A DNA stretch of 64,000 nucleotides, from the NCBI RefSeq assembly GCF_963668475.1, contig NZ_OY764544.1:2232001-2296000 (forward strand), written 5' to 3'. Under the pieces are notes generated by a model, which saw only the letters and a list, made by a program, of their open reading frames with translations, searched no databases and was not told the origin of the DNA. A program made the translations under genes and the position numbers. The DNA is from an uncultured Methanospirillum sp. (GTDB lineage Archaea > Halobacteriota > Methanomicrobia > Methanomicrobiales > Methanospirillaceae). Of the stretch, positions 18,666 through 28,697 are shown piece by piece (positions within the stretch are counted from its first letter, which is position 1; the number at the start of each line of letters is the position of its first letter).

Positions 18666-20138
18666 ATGATTCAGAAAACAAATGGAATTGCACTATTCCT
18701 CATTGGATGCATCCTCCTTGTCGGAGCAGCATCAGCAACAACTATTGAACTGTCAGGAGTAAGTATCAGCGGGGCGGGGCAAAGTGCCAGCATCCCGATA
18801 ACTCTTGATGCTGTCTCTTCAGGGCTTGCAGGATACAAACTCAATGCAGCTCTCTCAACATCAGGTGTTGCAAAGATCACTGCTATCACTATGCCTGACT
18901 GGGCCTCCATGAAAAACGTGGATGGAACTCTCCCTGGAGAGTCTGTTAATCTGACTGCTGTGGATCTTTCAGATACCATCAAGTCAGGTTCAACAAATGT
19001 TCCGGTTGCAACCCTTACAGTAGAAGGAGTAGCAGCTGGTTCAACCAATCTCGTGCTGACAGTATCAGAACTAACTGATGACAGTGGAAATGCGATTCAG
19101 TTCACCATGGCACAGGCAGGGATTGTTGTTGGAGGATCTGAATCAACAGCAACTCCTAGTCCTACACCAACAATAACTTCCACAGCCACAGTTACAGCAA
19201 CCCCAACTCCGACAGAAACCTCAACCAGTTCACCAACGGCTACTCCCACAGTGACTGTAACCCCAACAATCACAGCCACAGTTACAGCAACCCCGACTCC
19301 AACTCAGACGATTGCACAACTGGCAACACCAACACCAGTTCCGCCAGTTATTGCCAATTTCACAGCAGATGTTACCAGCGGGCCATCACCGATGACTGTC
19401 AAATTCACAGATCTATCAGAGGGGTACCCGACAACATTCTTCTGGAACTTTGGTGATAACTCATCAGATGCAACGTCGGTTGTAGAGAATCCACAGCATA
19501 CCTATCGCATTCCAGGAATCTACTCGGTCTCATTCAATGCTTCAAACAGCATGTACAGCAATGAGACATCACGGGCAAACTACATTGTAGCCGCCAATAT
19601 GAGGACGCCCCAGCGGGGAGACAAAACATATATGACCATCTATTCTGTTCCTGATGGGGCAGAATGTTACCTGAATAATGTATACCAGGGAATCACCCCG
19701 GTAAATGTTACCAACCTCACGCCCCGGACCTACCAACTCAGGCTCCACAAAGAGGGATACTATGACATAGTAGATCCGGTAATTGCAAACAATGGTGTCC
19801 TGCCTACCTTTGTGTCCGGGTACGAGATGGTGCCCCATTACGCAGAGATCGGAAAACTGGTTGCAGATCCAGTGCAAACCGGTGCTGCCTACATCGTGAC
19901 CTACCCTGAACTGGTAACCGCATATATCGATGACAAGAAGGTGGGAAAGACCGATGTGATGGTTCTTAACCTTGCTGTGGGAACCCACAACCTGACGCTG
20001 GTCAAGGACGGGTTTGCAAACTGGACTGACACCCTTGATGTCAGAAATGGGCTTGCAGTAATCCAGAGTTACTTCTATGAGCAGCCTTACTTCCCGCCAA
20101 CCAACAAGACGATCGATTATGTGGACATGAGTGCCTGA
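18666..20138 (+). CDS. Secreted cohesin-like protein with Thr/Pro linker, PKD and PEGA domains
   Basis: The start is ATG 18666, because AGGTGA at 18655-18660 is correctly spaced from it; a GTG nine bases earlier is in frame. A signal peptide is followed by a cohesin-like domain of about 130 residues (TTIELSGVSISGAGQSASIP through SELTDDSGN). Then come a Pro/Thr linker, one PKD domain (FFWNFGDNSSD) and two PEGA-like repeats. No C-terminal membrane anchor is evident. The gene follows the dockerin gene after 16 bp and is surely in the same operon. By domain logic it would be the scaffold for the dockerin protein; that interaction is inferred. Confidence 0.8.
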   Translation: MIQKTNGIALFLIGCILLVGAASATTIELSGVSISGAGQSASIPITLDAVSSGLAGYKLNAALSTSGVAKITAITMPDWASMKNVDGTLPGESVNLTAVDLSDTIKSGSTNVPVATLTVEGVAAGSTNLVLTVSELTDDSGNAIQFTMAQAGIVVGGSESTATPSPTPTITSTATVTATPTPTETSTSSPTATPTVTVTPTITATVTATPTPTQTIAQLATPTPVPPVIANFTADVTSGPSPMTVKFTDLSEGYPTTFFWNFGDNSSDATSVVENPQHTYRIPGIYSVSFNASNSMYSNETSRANYIVAANMRTPQRGDKTYMTIYSVPDGAECYLNNVYQGITPVNVTNLTPRTYQLRLHKEGYYDIVDPVIANNGVLPTFVSGYEMVPHYAEIGKLVADPVQTGAAYIVTYPELVTAYIDDKKVGKTDVMVLNLAVGTHNLTLVKDGFANWTDTLDVRNGLAVIQSYFYEQPYFPPTNKTIDYVDMSA

Positions 20139-20190
20139 GAGGGGAATCCCTCTTCAGGTTTCAGGAATCTGATGCAAAGAATCAAAGGTT

Positions 20191-21351
20191 ATGACCATGA
20201 GCAATAACAGTGACAAAACATGGCAGAGGATCAGTCTTGCTCTGGTCTCTCTTCTGCTTCTCTTAACTCTCGTCTCTGCATCTTCTGCCGTAACGCTCTC
20301 GGCCCAGAATGTAACACTTGCAGGTACAGGAAGTACCGGTTCATCTGCCCTGGTCCTGGATTCAGTGCCAAGTGGGCTTGCGGGTTTTAAAATTGACACC
20401 TCGATGATTCCTGCCGGAGTCGCAAGACCGGTATCTGTTACATTCCCTTCTGTGTTCACCATGAAGAACAGCACAACCCTTCCTGCTGATCAGGTACGGG
20501 TTGTAGGAGTTGATCTCTCGGGTGGGATAGAGGCTGGTGCAACAAATGTAACGCTCTGCACGTTTACCATGCAGGGAGTTGCCGCCGGTACCACAAGTAT
20601 GGCGTTATCCATCGGAGAACTCACAGATGATAACGGTTCCCCGATCAGCGCAACACTAGTCAATTCAACGATAATCGTCGGTTCAGCAACGCCTACCCCG
20701 ACTCATTCACCTACCGCTACACCGACTGTGACATCAACTCCTACGGCCACCCCAACAGTAACACCGACTATCACCTGTACACCAACTCCTACGCCGGGGA
20801 TTGTTGATTTCACAGCATCCCCGCGTTCAGGATCTGCACCACTCACTGTTGGTTTCACTCCCCTGGTTAACGGCTCTGCCACCGGGTATATCTGGTCGTT
20901 TGGGGATGGAACATCATCTGATCTCCAGAGCCCGTCTCATGTGTATGCAGTTGGAACCTATCAGGTATCATTAACTGTTACCTTTACCGGAGGTGCTACC
21001 GCATCATCTACAAAATCCGGATACATCACCGTAAGTGGGAGTGGACCAACTCCGACTCCAACCGGAACTGCAACCCCTACACCAACCCCGACTCCGGTTC
21101 CCCTTGTAGCAAACTTCTCTGCCTCTCCGATGACAGGTGTTCCACCATTGTCTGTTCAGTTCGTTGATCGCTCGGAAGGAACTCCAAAAAAGTGGCGATG
21201 GAACTTCGGTGATGGTGTGTATTCCACCGTGATGAACCCTCTGCATGTATATGGGGGAATCGGGCGGTATACCGTGACACTTGAGGTCGAGAACAACGAT
21301 AATACTGCTATTGTCAGAAAAACTTCTTTTATTGCGACAAAAACAAAATAG
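20191..21351 (+). CDS. Secreted cohesin-like protein with two PKD domains
   Basis: A 386-aa paralogue of the upstream protein. A signal peptide (LALVSLLLLLTLVSASSA) is followed by a cohesin-like domain (VTLSAQNVTLAGTGSTGSSA to GELTDDNGSP), a Thr/Pro linker, a PKD domain (YIWSFGDGTSS), a second linker and a second PKD domain (WRWNFGDGVYS). It ends without an anchor. It lies 52 bp downstream of the first cohesin gene. A T-run on the plus strand at about 21361-21366 may end the operon. Confidence 0.8.
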   Translation: MTMSNNSDKTWQRISLALVSLLLLLTLVSASSAVTLSAQNVTLAGTGSTGSSALVLDSVPSGLAGFKIDTSMIPAGVARPVSVTFPSVFTMKNSTTLPADQVRVVGVDLSGGIEAGATNVTLCTFTMQGVAAGTTSMALSIGELTDDNGSPISATLVNSTIIVGSATPTPTHSPTATPTVTSTPTATPTVTPTITCTPTPTPGIVDFTASPRSGSAPLTVGFTPLVNGSATGYIWSFGDGTSSDLQSPSHVYAVGTYQVSLTVTFTGGATASSTKSGYITVSGSGPTPTPTGTATPTPTPTPVPLVANFSASPMTGVPPLSVQFVDRSEGTPKKWRWNFGDGVYSTVMNPLHVYGGIGRYTVTLEVENNDNTAIVRKTSFIATKTK

Positions 21352-21388
21352 ATCTCCTACCTTTTTTGTGCTGAAACAGCGACCGGTC

Positions 21389-23611
21389 TTACCTTATGCT
21401 CATCCCGGCCCAGACACACTGTCCATATGAGATGCATCCGTCACCAAGCGGGTAGTCTGTGTTGATCACAAGTTCCATCCCCCGTGAATGAACCTCATCT
21501 GCAATCGTTCTTCTGATTGCTTCGTTATATGAAACACCTCCTGAAAGTGCAACTTTAGTAAAACCACCCTCATCAGCGGCGTCAGTAGCGAGGAGTGCAA
21601 TTCCACGTGCAAGGTTGAACTGGAATGAGGAAGCGATCGTTCGTATTACTCCGAAATCTCCTTTTGACCTTAGGTATTCATCCCTGGCAATCCGGAGAAG
21701 GAAGGCAGTATCAAGTACTCTGCAATTTCCATCCTTGCTAAAAGAGAGTGGCCAAAGCTCAGGCTTTATTCCCCATGCTGCAGATTCGAGTCTCATTGCC
21801 GGCTCTCCATCATAGGTTTTCTGTCTGCAGATCCCCAGAAGAGCTGCAGCCGCATCAAGAACTCTGCCTGTACTTGTCGTCTGAACCGTGTTAAACTTCC
21901 TGGTCACCTGCTGACTGAGTACCCTGATATCGGAATCACTCCACCCTCTTGATAGTAGAATCCTCTCAGTATCCTCATCTGGGAGAATCCCGAAGAGCAT
22001 CCGTTCGGGGAACTTTGTAGCAAGATCTCCTCCTGGCATCAAAACCGGCATCAGATGGGCAGCCCGATGGAGGTCGGGAACCTCACCGGTAAAGATCTCT
22101 CCGCCCCATATCGTCCCGTCAGTCCCGTACCCGACTCCGTCGATGGCAATCCCGACACAAGGTTCCTGGCAGGCAGCTGCGATATGGGCCATGTGGTGTT
22201 GCACAGGAATTACTGTGGCTCCTGTTTCTTCTGCCATCTCTTTCGCCAGACGGGTTGAGAGAAACTGGGGATGGAGATCATGGGCTATTACTTTGATATC
22301 TGGCTTTAAGAGGCCGGAAAGTCTTTCAATCGTCTCCTTGAGGTATGCAAAGGTGGCAGGATTTCTTACATTCCCAACGTGTGGCGAGGTTATTGTGAAT
22401 CCGTCCCGATAGATGGTGACATTTGCATTGAGCTCTGGTCCGACTCCCAGGATCGCTTCGTTACCAAGGTTGTGTGCTATCCTCCTCGGGGCCAGTCCCC
22501 GGGATAGCCTGATGATATGCTCTTTTCTGATCACCGAGTCATCACAGCGGTTTACGATCTCACGGTTATGGGTGAAGATATAACTGACTGTCCCTGATAA
22601 CCTGGCAACTGCCTGCTCCAGATCTGTTATCATCGGATATCCGGGGACATTTGCACTCGTCATGATCAGGAACGGGGCCTTAAGGGCTGCAAAGAGCAGA
22701 TGATGAAGCCCGGTATAGGGGAGCATACAGCCGATGGTGTGTAGGTTGCTCACATGGGGAATGGCTGCCGGGTCCTTTTTGTCAAGGACCATGATCGGCG
22801 CAGCCGGGCTCTTCAGGATCTTCTCTTCCTCCTCTGAGAGATCAGCGAGATCACGGATTTCCTTCAACGGAGCCATGATGGCAAGCGGCTGTTCAGGTCT
22901 GCCAAGTATTTGTTTGAGTTTATTGGCAGCATCTCCGGTGCAGGCGATGTGAAACCCACCGATGCCCCTGATGGCTATGATCTCTCCCTGGTCAAGGAGT
23001 ACGGCTGTCTTGTGTATGGGATCGGATACCGGTAGAATTTCTCCCTTACTGGTGAGGAGGGTCAATCGTGGCCCGCAGGAGTCACAGGCTATAGTCTGGG
23101 CATGGTGCCGGCGACAGAGTGGATCTGTGTATTCAGTCAGGCAGTCATTGCATGAAGGGAATTCATCCATTGCTGTTCGTTCGCGGTCGTAGGGGAGCGA
23201 CCTGATGATCGAGTACCGTGGTCCGCAGTTCACGCATGAGGTTGCAAAATAATCTTCATATCTTCCAGACTTTTCAAATATGTCAGCGATACAGTCGTCA
23301 CAGGTTGCAATATCAGGAGGGATCAGTCCGCTGAGAGATCCCTCTGCACTGGTGATGATAGAGAATGTGTCTGGTTGTGGATCAGTGAGGGGAAGAGTCT
23401 CGACTGAGTCTATTATTGAATGGGGTGTTCCGGCTGCAACAAGTTCAAGAAATTTCTCGAACTTATCTCCATAGGCGTTAATACGGACTTCTGACCCGGC
23501 GTTCTGGACCGTACCAACTATTCCGAGTTCATGTGCTTTTGCATAGACAAAAGGGCGGAACCCCACACCCTGCACGACACCCCTGATAATTATTCGGCCC
23601 TGTCTTTCCAT
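21389..23611 (-). CDS. hypF: Carbamoyltransferase HypF, [NiFe]-hydrogenase maturation
   Basis: A 740-aa protein with full HypF architecture. The N-terminal acylphosphatase domain contains GVVQGVGFRPFVY. Two zinc-finger segments follow (CDDC...CVNCGPR and CNDC...CDSCGPRL), then a YrdC-like domain, then a Kae1-like domain with HHMAHIAAAC and the glycine-rich SGGVSYNEAIRR. It transfers carbamoyl from carbamoyl phosphate to HypE on the way to the CN ligands of the NiFe site. It is transcribed divergently from the regulator at 23669 across a 57-bp AT-rich gap holding TATA-like sequences for both. Confidence 0.97.
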   Translation of the reverse strand: MERQGRIIIRGVVQGVGFRPFVYAKAHELGIVGTVQNAGSEVRINAYGDKFEKFLELVAAGTPHSIIDSVETLPLTDPQPDTFSIITSAEGSLSGLIPPDIATCDDCIADIFEKSGRYEDYFATSCVNCGPRYSIIRSLPYDRERTAMDEFPSCNDCLTEYTDPLCRRHHAQTIACDSCGPRLTLLTSKGEILPVSDPIHKTAVLLDQGEIIAIRGIGGFHIACTGDAANKLKQILGRPEQPLAIMAPLKEIRDLADLSEEEEKILKSPAAPIMVLDKKDPAAIPHVSNLHTIGCMLPYTGLHHLLFAALKAPFLIMTSANVPGYPMITDLEQAVARLSGTVSYIFTHNREIVNRCDDSVIRKEHIIRLSRGLAPRRIAHNLGNEAILGVGPELNANVTIYRDGFTITSPHVGNVRNPATFAYLKETIERLSGLLKPDIKVIAHDLHPQFLSTRLAKEMAEETGATVIPVQHHMAHIAAACQEPCVGIAIDGVGYGTDGTIWGGEIFTGEVPDLHRAAHLMPVLMPGGDLATKFPERMLFGILPDEDTERILLSRGWSDSDIRVLSQQVTRKFNTVQTTSTGRVLDAAAALLGICRQKTYDGEPAMRLESAAWGIKPELWPLSFSKDGNCRVLDTAFLLRIARDEYLRSKGDFGVIRTIASSFQFNLARGIALLATDAADEGGFTKVALSGGVSYNEAIRRTIADEVHSRGMELVINTDYPLGDGCISYGQCVWAGMSIR

Positions 23612-23668
23612 TACTCACACAACAAACCTTTATTTTTTTATAAGACGTTATAATTATAGGGTTTTGAA

Positions 23669-24175
23669 TTGACGGGTCATATCAGAATAGTCAATGATCC
23701 CGTAGAACTGGTCCCGCTTTTTGTCATCTTCAACAATACTGTCTATAAGAAGATTCTTGACATGCTTAACAAGAACTGGATGACCAGGAGCGAGATCAGC
23801 GATGTGGTGGGGGAAGATGGAGTCAGGGAGTGTCTGCTTATCCTCAAGAAAGGCAGTCTCCTTGAAGAGAAATGGCGCATGCCAGAACCAGGAAAAAAAC
23901 CGGAGAAAGAGTATCGGGTTACCTATAGTAAATTCAGGGCCAACTTTCAGTGTAATTTCTCCGATCTTGCAGACCTGCTCTCGATTGCATTCTCTGATGA
24001 ATCTGAAGTAGGAGTCAAAGGTGACAGTCTTGAAGGTGAGTTATCGAAGGGTAATTCCTCGATCAACGATATTGCCCGAAGATTTAATGTAACTCCGACA
24101 TACATTAAAGGGGTGGCAAAACGGGTTCCACACCTCGATGTGAAGGGTCAGGGACTGGTAATACTTGAAGAATGA
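23669..24175 (+). CDS. Winged-helix (ArsR-like) transcriptional regulator
   Basis: A 168-aa protein with a helix-turn-helix region (WMTRSEISDVVGEDGVRECLLILKK) and a second HTH-like segment near the C-terminus (SINDIARRFNVTPTYIKGV). The start codon is probably TTG at 23669, since no ATG precedes the conserved IRIVNDPVELVPLF. The family is common in Methanomicrobiales, without known targets. It overlaps the next gene by 11 bp, making a three-gene operon with that regulator and the helicase. Confidence 0.7.
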   Translation: MTGHIRIVNDPVELVPLFVIFNNTVYKKILDMLNKNWMTRSEISDVVGEDGVRECLLILKKGSLLEEKWRMPEPGKKPEKEYRVTYSKFRANFQCNFSDLADLLSIAFSDESEVGVKGDSLEGELSKGNSSINDIARRFNVTPTYIKGVAKRVPHLDVKGQGLVILEE

Positions 24176-24971
24176 GGACGAGCCGGGATATACAATCCTG
24201 CGAAATAAACGGGATGTCTCCCGGTTTCAGATTCTTGTTGAAATAGCCGAGCACCAACCTGCAGTACGGCAGCAGGAGATCGCAGGTATGCTTGGGGTGA
24301 CGCCTCAAGCGATATCTGAATACATCCGCGATCTTGTGGATGAGGGTATGATCAAAGCCCCTGGCAGGGGGAGGTATGAGGTCACCCGTGAGGGAATCGA
24401 GTGGATCCTTCAGAATGCCGAGATGCTTGAGACCTATGCCAGGCATGTCAGGCATGATATCATCCATCAGGTTTCGGTCTGGACTGCCATTGCAGCAGAA
24501 GATCTGAGGAAAGGTGACCGGGTCGGTGTATACATGAAGGGGGGTATTCTGTATGCCTCACGGACTCTTACTACCGCAAACGGAGAGATCGCGATTGATA
24601 CTCCGAAGGGTGAGGAGACCGGAGTTGCCAAACTTGATGGGATCATCAATCACAAGGAGTCAACAGTTCAGGTCTGCAAGGTTCCAAGGGTTGAGAGGGG
24701 TGGTTCGCGAAATGTAAAACTCGATCACCTTGCCGAAGTCATTGGCGCAGTGTCTGTTGTTGCCTGTGTGGGACTTGAGGCCTGGGTCTCACTGAAAAAG
24801 ATCGGACGTGTTCCCGATCTCTATTTTGGTTCCCGGGAAGGTGCCATAGAAGCAGCCCTTCATGGAATTCCCTGTGGTATCGTGATTGTTGATGAGTTCT
24901 TCACCGAGTTTCTGAAGCAGCTTGAGCAGGCAGAGCTCAGTTATGAGATTCATGATCTGGTTGCGACATGA
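24165..24971 (+). CDS. Archaeal winged-HTH regulator with C-terminal sensor-like domain
   Basis: A 268-aa protein. Residues 20-75 contain a MarR-like winged helix (QQEIAGMLGVTPQAISEYI). The rest is an alpha/beta region (RVGVYMKGGILYAS, GAVSVVACVGLEAWVSLKKI) without an obvious enzyme motif and possibly ligand-binding. TTG at 24165 is the only start before the HTH. It overlaps the preceding gene by 11 bp and the next by 4 bp (ATGA), so all three are translationally coupled. The targets are unknown. Confidence 0.65.
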   Translation: MKNEDEPGYTILRNKRDVSRFQILVEIAEHQPAVRQQEIAGMLGVTPQAISEYIRDLVDEGMIKAPGRGRYEVTREGIEWILQNAEMLETYARHVRHDIIHQVSVWTAIAAEDLRKGDRVGVYMKGGILYASRTLTTANGEIAIDTPKGEETGVAKLDGIINHKESTVQVCKVPRVERGGSRNVKLDHLAEVIGAVSVVACVGLEAWVSLKKIGRVPDLYFGSREGAIEAALHGIPCGIVIVDEFFTEFLKQLEQAELSYEIHDLVAT

Positions 24972-27073
24972 AGGCAATTGTCCAGCCAACGAAGAAGTAC
25001 TACAAGATCCTTTTCTATGAGACCCATCACGTAAATGCGACTGCAATCATCGAACTTGTGGATACTCCTAAAGGTATCAGGCCTTCGCATTACCGGATGA
25101 GGCGGGGGACGAATTCGGGATATAGAAATCTGCCGACACGTGATCTGGTTATTCATCTGAGGCGGGCAAAGGTCCGCCTTACTGCTCCAGACGGGCCGTT
25201 CGAGGCATTTCTGCGTGATCTCCTGATCCCGTTCACCTATGTTGAACTCTGTCGCTTCTGTCTGATGGAAGACCGTATCGCCGAACTTGACATGGATCAG
25301 GCGATCAAGTACGGGGAGGATGAGTTGATCTGCCTGCCATGTGCCCGCAAAGAACTCAGAAGAGAACTTGGCCATATGGGGAGGCTTGGCAGGAACGCTC
25401 TCTCTCATCTTGACGAGCTGCTTGACAAGTACCGGAGTGTTGATCGGGTGCTTGCAACTATCGAGCCGGGGGAGCATACCTTTGAACATACCCTCTATGA
25501 CAGGCTGATTGCCCATCCTGTCGTTGAGACGAGCCGTCTTGATGAACTCCCATTGCCTCGTCAGTTTGTGGATCTTGCCAATGTTGAGTTCCTGATGCCG
25601 GTCCAACAGATCTCTGTTGAGTCCGGTCTTTTGTACGGAAAGGATCTGCTTGTAGTGGCAGCTACAGCAAGCGGAAAAACGTTTATCGGTGAGATGGCCG
25701 GGTTCAAGAATTTTCTTGAGAAGAGAGGCCGCATGATCTTCCTTGTCCCGCTGGTAGCCCTTGCATTCCAGAAGTATGACCGGTTTGCAAAAAAGTATGG
25801 GAAGATTGCTGACATCTCAATCATCACCGGGACAAGCCGTATCCAGATAAGTGATAACCGGCGTCCCGGTAACCACGACCGAAGATCATCTATCATTATC
25901 GCAACCTATGAGGGGGTTGATCACCTGCTCAGGTGTGGAACAAAACTGCATGACATCGGGACTGTGGTCATCGATGAGGTCCAGATGCTTGAGGACAAGG
26001 AACGAGGGCACCGCCTGGACGGGTTGATAGCACGAATGAAGTTCAACTCTCCCAAGGCCCAGTTCCTTTATCTGAGTGCTACAATCGGGCATCCAAAGTT
26101 GCTTGCAAAGAAGTTGTCATGCGAACTGGTTCGGTATGATGAACGCCCGGTAACCCTTGAGCGGTATCTGGTATTTCTTGAACGGCAACAGAAGATACCG
26201 ACAGAGAATAAGCTTGTCCAGGATGAATACAACAAGGTCTCTTCGAAGGGATTTCATAATCAGACTATCATTTTCACCAACTCACGGGCCCGGTGTCATG
26301 TTATCTCCGACAAACTTGGTGAAGGAGTAGCCCCGTACCATGCCGGTCTGACTCAGGAAGAACGACGGCATGTTGAGACCCAGTTTGAAAAAGGGGAGAT
26401 CAGGGCTGTTGTCACAACAGCCGCTCTTGCAGCCGGAGTAGATTTCCCTGCTTCACAGGTCATATTTGATTCTCTGGCGATGGGGATTGAATGGCTGACA
26501 GTTCAGGAGTTTCAGCAGATGTCAGGCCGGGCAGGAAGACCCGACTTCCATGACCTCGGAAAAGTGGTGATCCTTGCAGAACCGGGAGGATCGTACTCCC
26601 GAAGTTCACGGATGACTGAAGAAGAGGTTGCTATGGGTCTTCTGAAAGGTGAGATGGGCGAGGTTGCACCTGTCTACACACTAGAGCAGAGTTCTGAGAT
26701 CTACGTGGCAAATGCCGTGGTAGCAGACGGAGACCGGAATATCATGCAGAAGATCGAAGGGAGCCTGGTCGGTGAACCCGAACCGGTTGAAGATCTTCTG
26801 CTTCAGAGAAACCTGATCTTTCGTGAGGGGGGTACCATCCGTCTCACCCCTCTTTCCCGCCTGATGGCTGAGCACTTTATCGGTGTGGATCGACTTACAA
26901 GAATCATAGATCTGGTCAAAGAGACGAAAGATCCCCTTGAAATCCTTGCTGAGCTTGATTGTGCAACAGATGAAGAGGCAGCCCTCTCGCAGAGACAGAA
27001 AAACAGACACACAGAGCTTCATGGCAGCCTTATGGAAAAAAGGAAGAAAAGGCCAGGAAAAAGACACCGATAA
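24968..27073 (+). CDS. Ski2-like helicase with N-terminal zinc finger (ASH-Ski2 type)
   Basis: A 701-aa SF2 helicase. The N-terminal 200 residues contain a four-cysteine element (CRFC...CLPC) that is typical of the archaea-specific ASH-Ski2 group. Helicase motifs are ATASGKT (I), VIDEVQML (II), YLSATIG (III) and QEFQQMSGRAGRPD (VI). In that group the protein is tied to RNA decay with RNase J. Here the link is by family only, since no RNase J gene is in the window. It sits third in the operon with two regulators. Confidence 0.8.
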   Translation: MKAIVQPTKKYYKILFYETHHVNATAIIELVDTPKGIRPSHYRMRRGTNSGYRNLPTRDLVIHLRRAKVRLTAPDGPFEAFLRDLLIPFTYVELCRFCLMEDRIAELDMDQAIKYGEDELICLPCARKELRRELGHMGRLGRNALSHLDELLDKYRSVDRVLATIEPGEHTFEHTLYDRLIAHPVVETSRLDELPLPRQFVDLANVEFLMPVQQISVESGLLYGKDLLVVAATASGKTFIGEMAGFKNFLEKRGRMIFLVPLVALAFQKYDRFAKKYGKIADISIITGTSRIQISDNRRPGNHDRRSSIIIATYEGVDHLLRCGTKLHDIGTVVIDEVQMLEDKERGHRLDGLIARMKFNSPKAQFLYLSATIGHPKLLAKKLSCELVRYDERPVTLERYLVFLERQQKIPTENKLVQDEYNKVSSKGFHNQTIIFTNSRARCHVISDKLGEGVAPYHAGLTQEERRHVETQFEKGEIRAVVTTAALAAGVDFPASQVIFDSLAMGIEWLTVQEFQQMSGRAGRPDFHDLGKVVILAEPGGSYSRSSRMTEEEVAMGLLKGEMGEVAPVYTLEQSSEIYVANAVVADGDRNIMQKIEGSLVGEPEPVEDLLLQRNLIFREGGTIRLTPLSRLMAEHFIGVDRLTRIIDLVKETKDPLEILAELDCATDEEAALSQRQKNRHTELHGSLMEKRKKRPGKRHR

Positions 27074-27453
27074 ACTTCCATATCTTTCTGTCTGATCTCG
27101 CGGTACTCCTCTTTTTCTTTCAGAATGGTTTGATATCCCTATTTTCACAGTTCTCATTCCCCAATCCTGTCAGAAGGGTATTGATCACCCGCCGATCCCC
27201 TGCGTTTTCAGTTCATCGTCCTTCCATTCTTCTTGAATAATCTTCTGATGAGAGTCAACGATCATCATCACAAGATAAATTTAAATAAGGTGGAAGACAA
27301 CTTCTTACTAACCCGGGCGGAGTGGATCCGTTCAGGTATGTTTGGACTCCAAATCGTGGATTTTGGTGGTGCGACAGAACACTAACAAAATCTTTATGTA
27401 TGTTACGATAGGAGAGTCAGCATTATCGGTGATCAAACAGGTGAATTGAAAAC
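27074..27453 (+). promoter_or_regulatory. amtB upstream region with TATA box and candidate nitrogen operator
   Basis: A 380-bp gap. A TATA-like AATTTAAATAA lies at 27279-27289. Just downstream, GGAA-N6-TTCT at 27292-27305 differs by one base from the NrpR operator GGAA-N6-TTCC. That position, between TATA and the expected start near 27312, is where NrpR sites repress nitrogen genes. A second TATA-like stretch, CTTTATGTAT near 27391, could drive a shorter transcript. GGTGA precedes the start codon at a normal distance. Confidence 0.5.
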
Positions 27454-28668
27454 ATGGACATTGATACTGGAGCAACAGCATGGGTATTAGCCTCCACTGC
27501 CCTGGTCATGATCATGACCCCGGGTGTCGGGCTCTTCTATGGTGGTTTGGTACGAAAGAAAAATCTCATCAATATGATCGCTCTTTCACTCGTAGCATTC
27601 GCTGTAGTAAGCCTTCAGTGGGTCTTATTCGGATATTCACTCGCATTCGGCCCTGACATTGGAGGATTTATCGGTTCGCTGGCAAATCTCGGTTTGGCTG
27701 GAGTGGGTCAGGAAACTGCGGTGATCGCCGGAACAGAACTGCCGATTCCTGCACTTCTCTACATGGTCTTCCAGCTGGTCTTTGCCACGGTTACGATGGC
27801 AATCATCACGTCAGGAATGGCTGAACGGGTAAAGTGGTCAGGATTTCTGGTCTTTGCAGTCTTATGGACAACCATCGTATATGATCCCCTCGCCCACTGG
27901 GTATGGGGTGGCGGCTGGACGGCACAACTTGGAGCACTGGACTTTGCAGGAGGCACGGTTGTGCATATCAGTTCAGGATTTGGTGCTCTTGCAGTGGCAC
28001 TGGTCCTCGGCAGGCGTATGGGCTTTGGCGAACACTCCATGGAGCCGAATAACATTCCGGTAACCCTTCTCGGAGCAGCACTGCTCTGGTTCGGGTGGTT
28101 CGGATTCAACTCAGGGAGTGCGATCGCAGCAAATGGCCTTGCAGCAAATGCCTTCGTCGTGACCAACACGGCTGCAGCAGCCGGTGCAATTGCATGGATG
28201 CTTGCAAGCTGGATTCATGGCAAGCCTGCTTCACTCGGACTTGTTTCGGGAGCAATCGCAGGTCTTGTTGCAATCACCCCTGCAGCAGGGTTTGTGGATA
28301 CGATGAGCTCCATTATCATCGGAGCAGTCGCTGGTGTGCTCTGCTATGGCATGATGCTCTTCAGAATCAGGAAAGGTCTTGATGAGAGCCTTGATGCATG
28401 GGCTGTTCATGGAATGGGTGGTCTGTGGGGTGCTCTCGCAACAGGTATCTTCGCAGTGGCAGTAGTGGGAGGCAAAGACGGGCTTCTCGCAGGAAATGTA
28501 CAGCAGTTCATCTCCCAGTGTATCGGAGCATTCGCTGCAATCGCTTATGCATTCATCGTGACCTTCGTGCTCGCACTGGTGGTTGAAAAGACAATTGGCC
28601 TACGTGTAAGCGAGGAAGAAGAGTACGTCGGACTTGACATCTCCCAGCATGGAGAGAGGATTCATTAA
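27454..28668 (+). CDS. amtB: Ammonium transporter AmtB
   Basis: A 404-aa membrane protein of 11 predicted helices. Amt signatures are present: [12 protein letters not shown], the first pore histidine in [11 protein letters not shown] and the second in [13 protein letters not shown]. It conducts ammonium across the membrane. The gene is followed after 29 bp by glnK, the usual AmtB regulator, in one transcription unit. Confidence 0.97.
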   Translation: MDIDTGATAWVLASTALVMIMTPGVGLFYGGLVRKKNLINMIALSLVAFAVVSLQWVLFGYSLAFGPDIGGFIGSLANLGLAGVGQETAVIAGTELPIPALLYMVFQLVFATVTMAIITSGMAERVKWSGFLVFAVLWTTIVYDPLAHWVWGGGWTAQLGALDFAGGTVVHISSGFGALAVALVLGRRMGFGEHSMEPNNIPVTLLGAALLWFGWFGFNSGSAIAANGLAANAFVVTNTAAAAGAIAWMLASWIHGKPASLGLVSGAIAGLVAITPAAGFVDTMSSIIIGAVAGVLCYGMMLFRIRKGLDESLDAWAVHGMGGLWGALATGIFAVAVVGGKDGLLAGNVQQFISQCIGAFAAIAYAFIVTFVLALVVEKTIGLRVSEEEEYVGLDISQHGERIH

Positions 28669-28697
28669 ACAGGCGCAACGATTAGAAAGGTACAACT

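Noticed and set aside
19182..19294. Direct DNA repeat of about 23 bp in the cohesin gene
   Set aside because: It encodes the Thr/Pro linker, where low-complexity coding repeats are normal.
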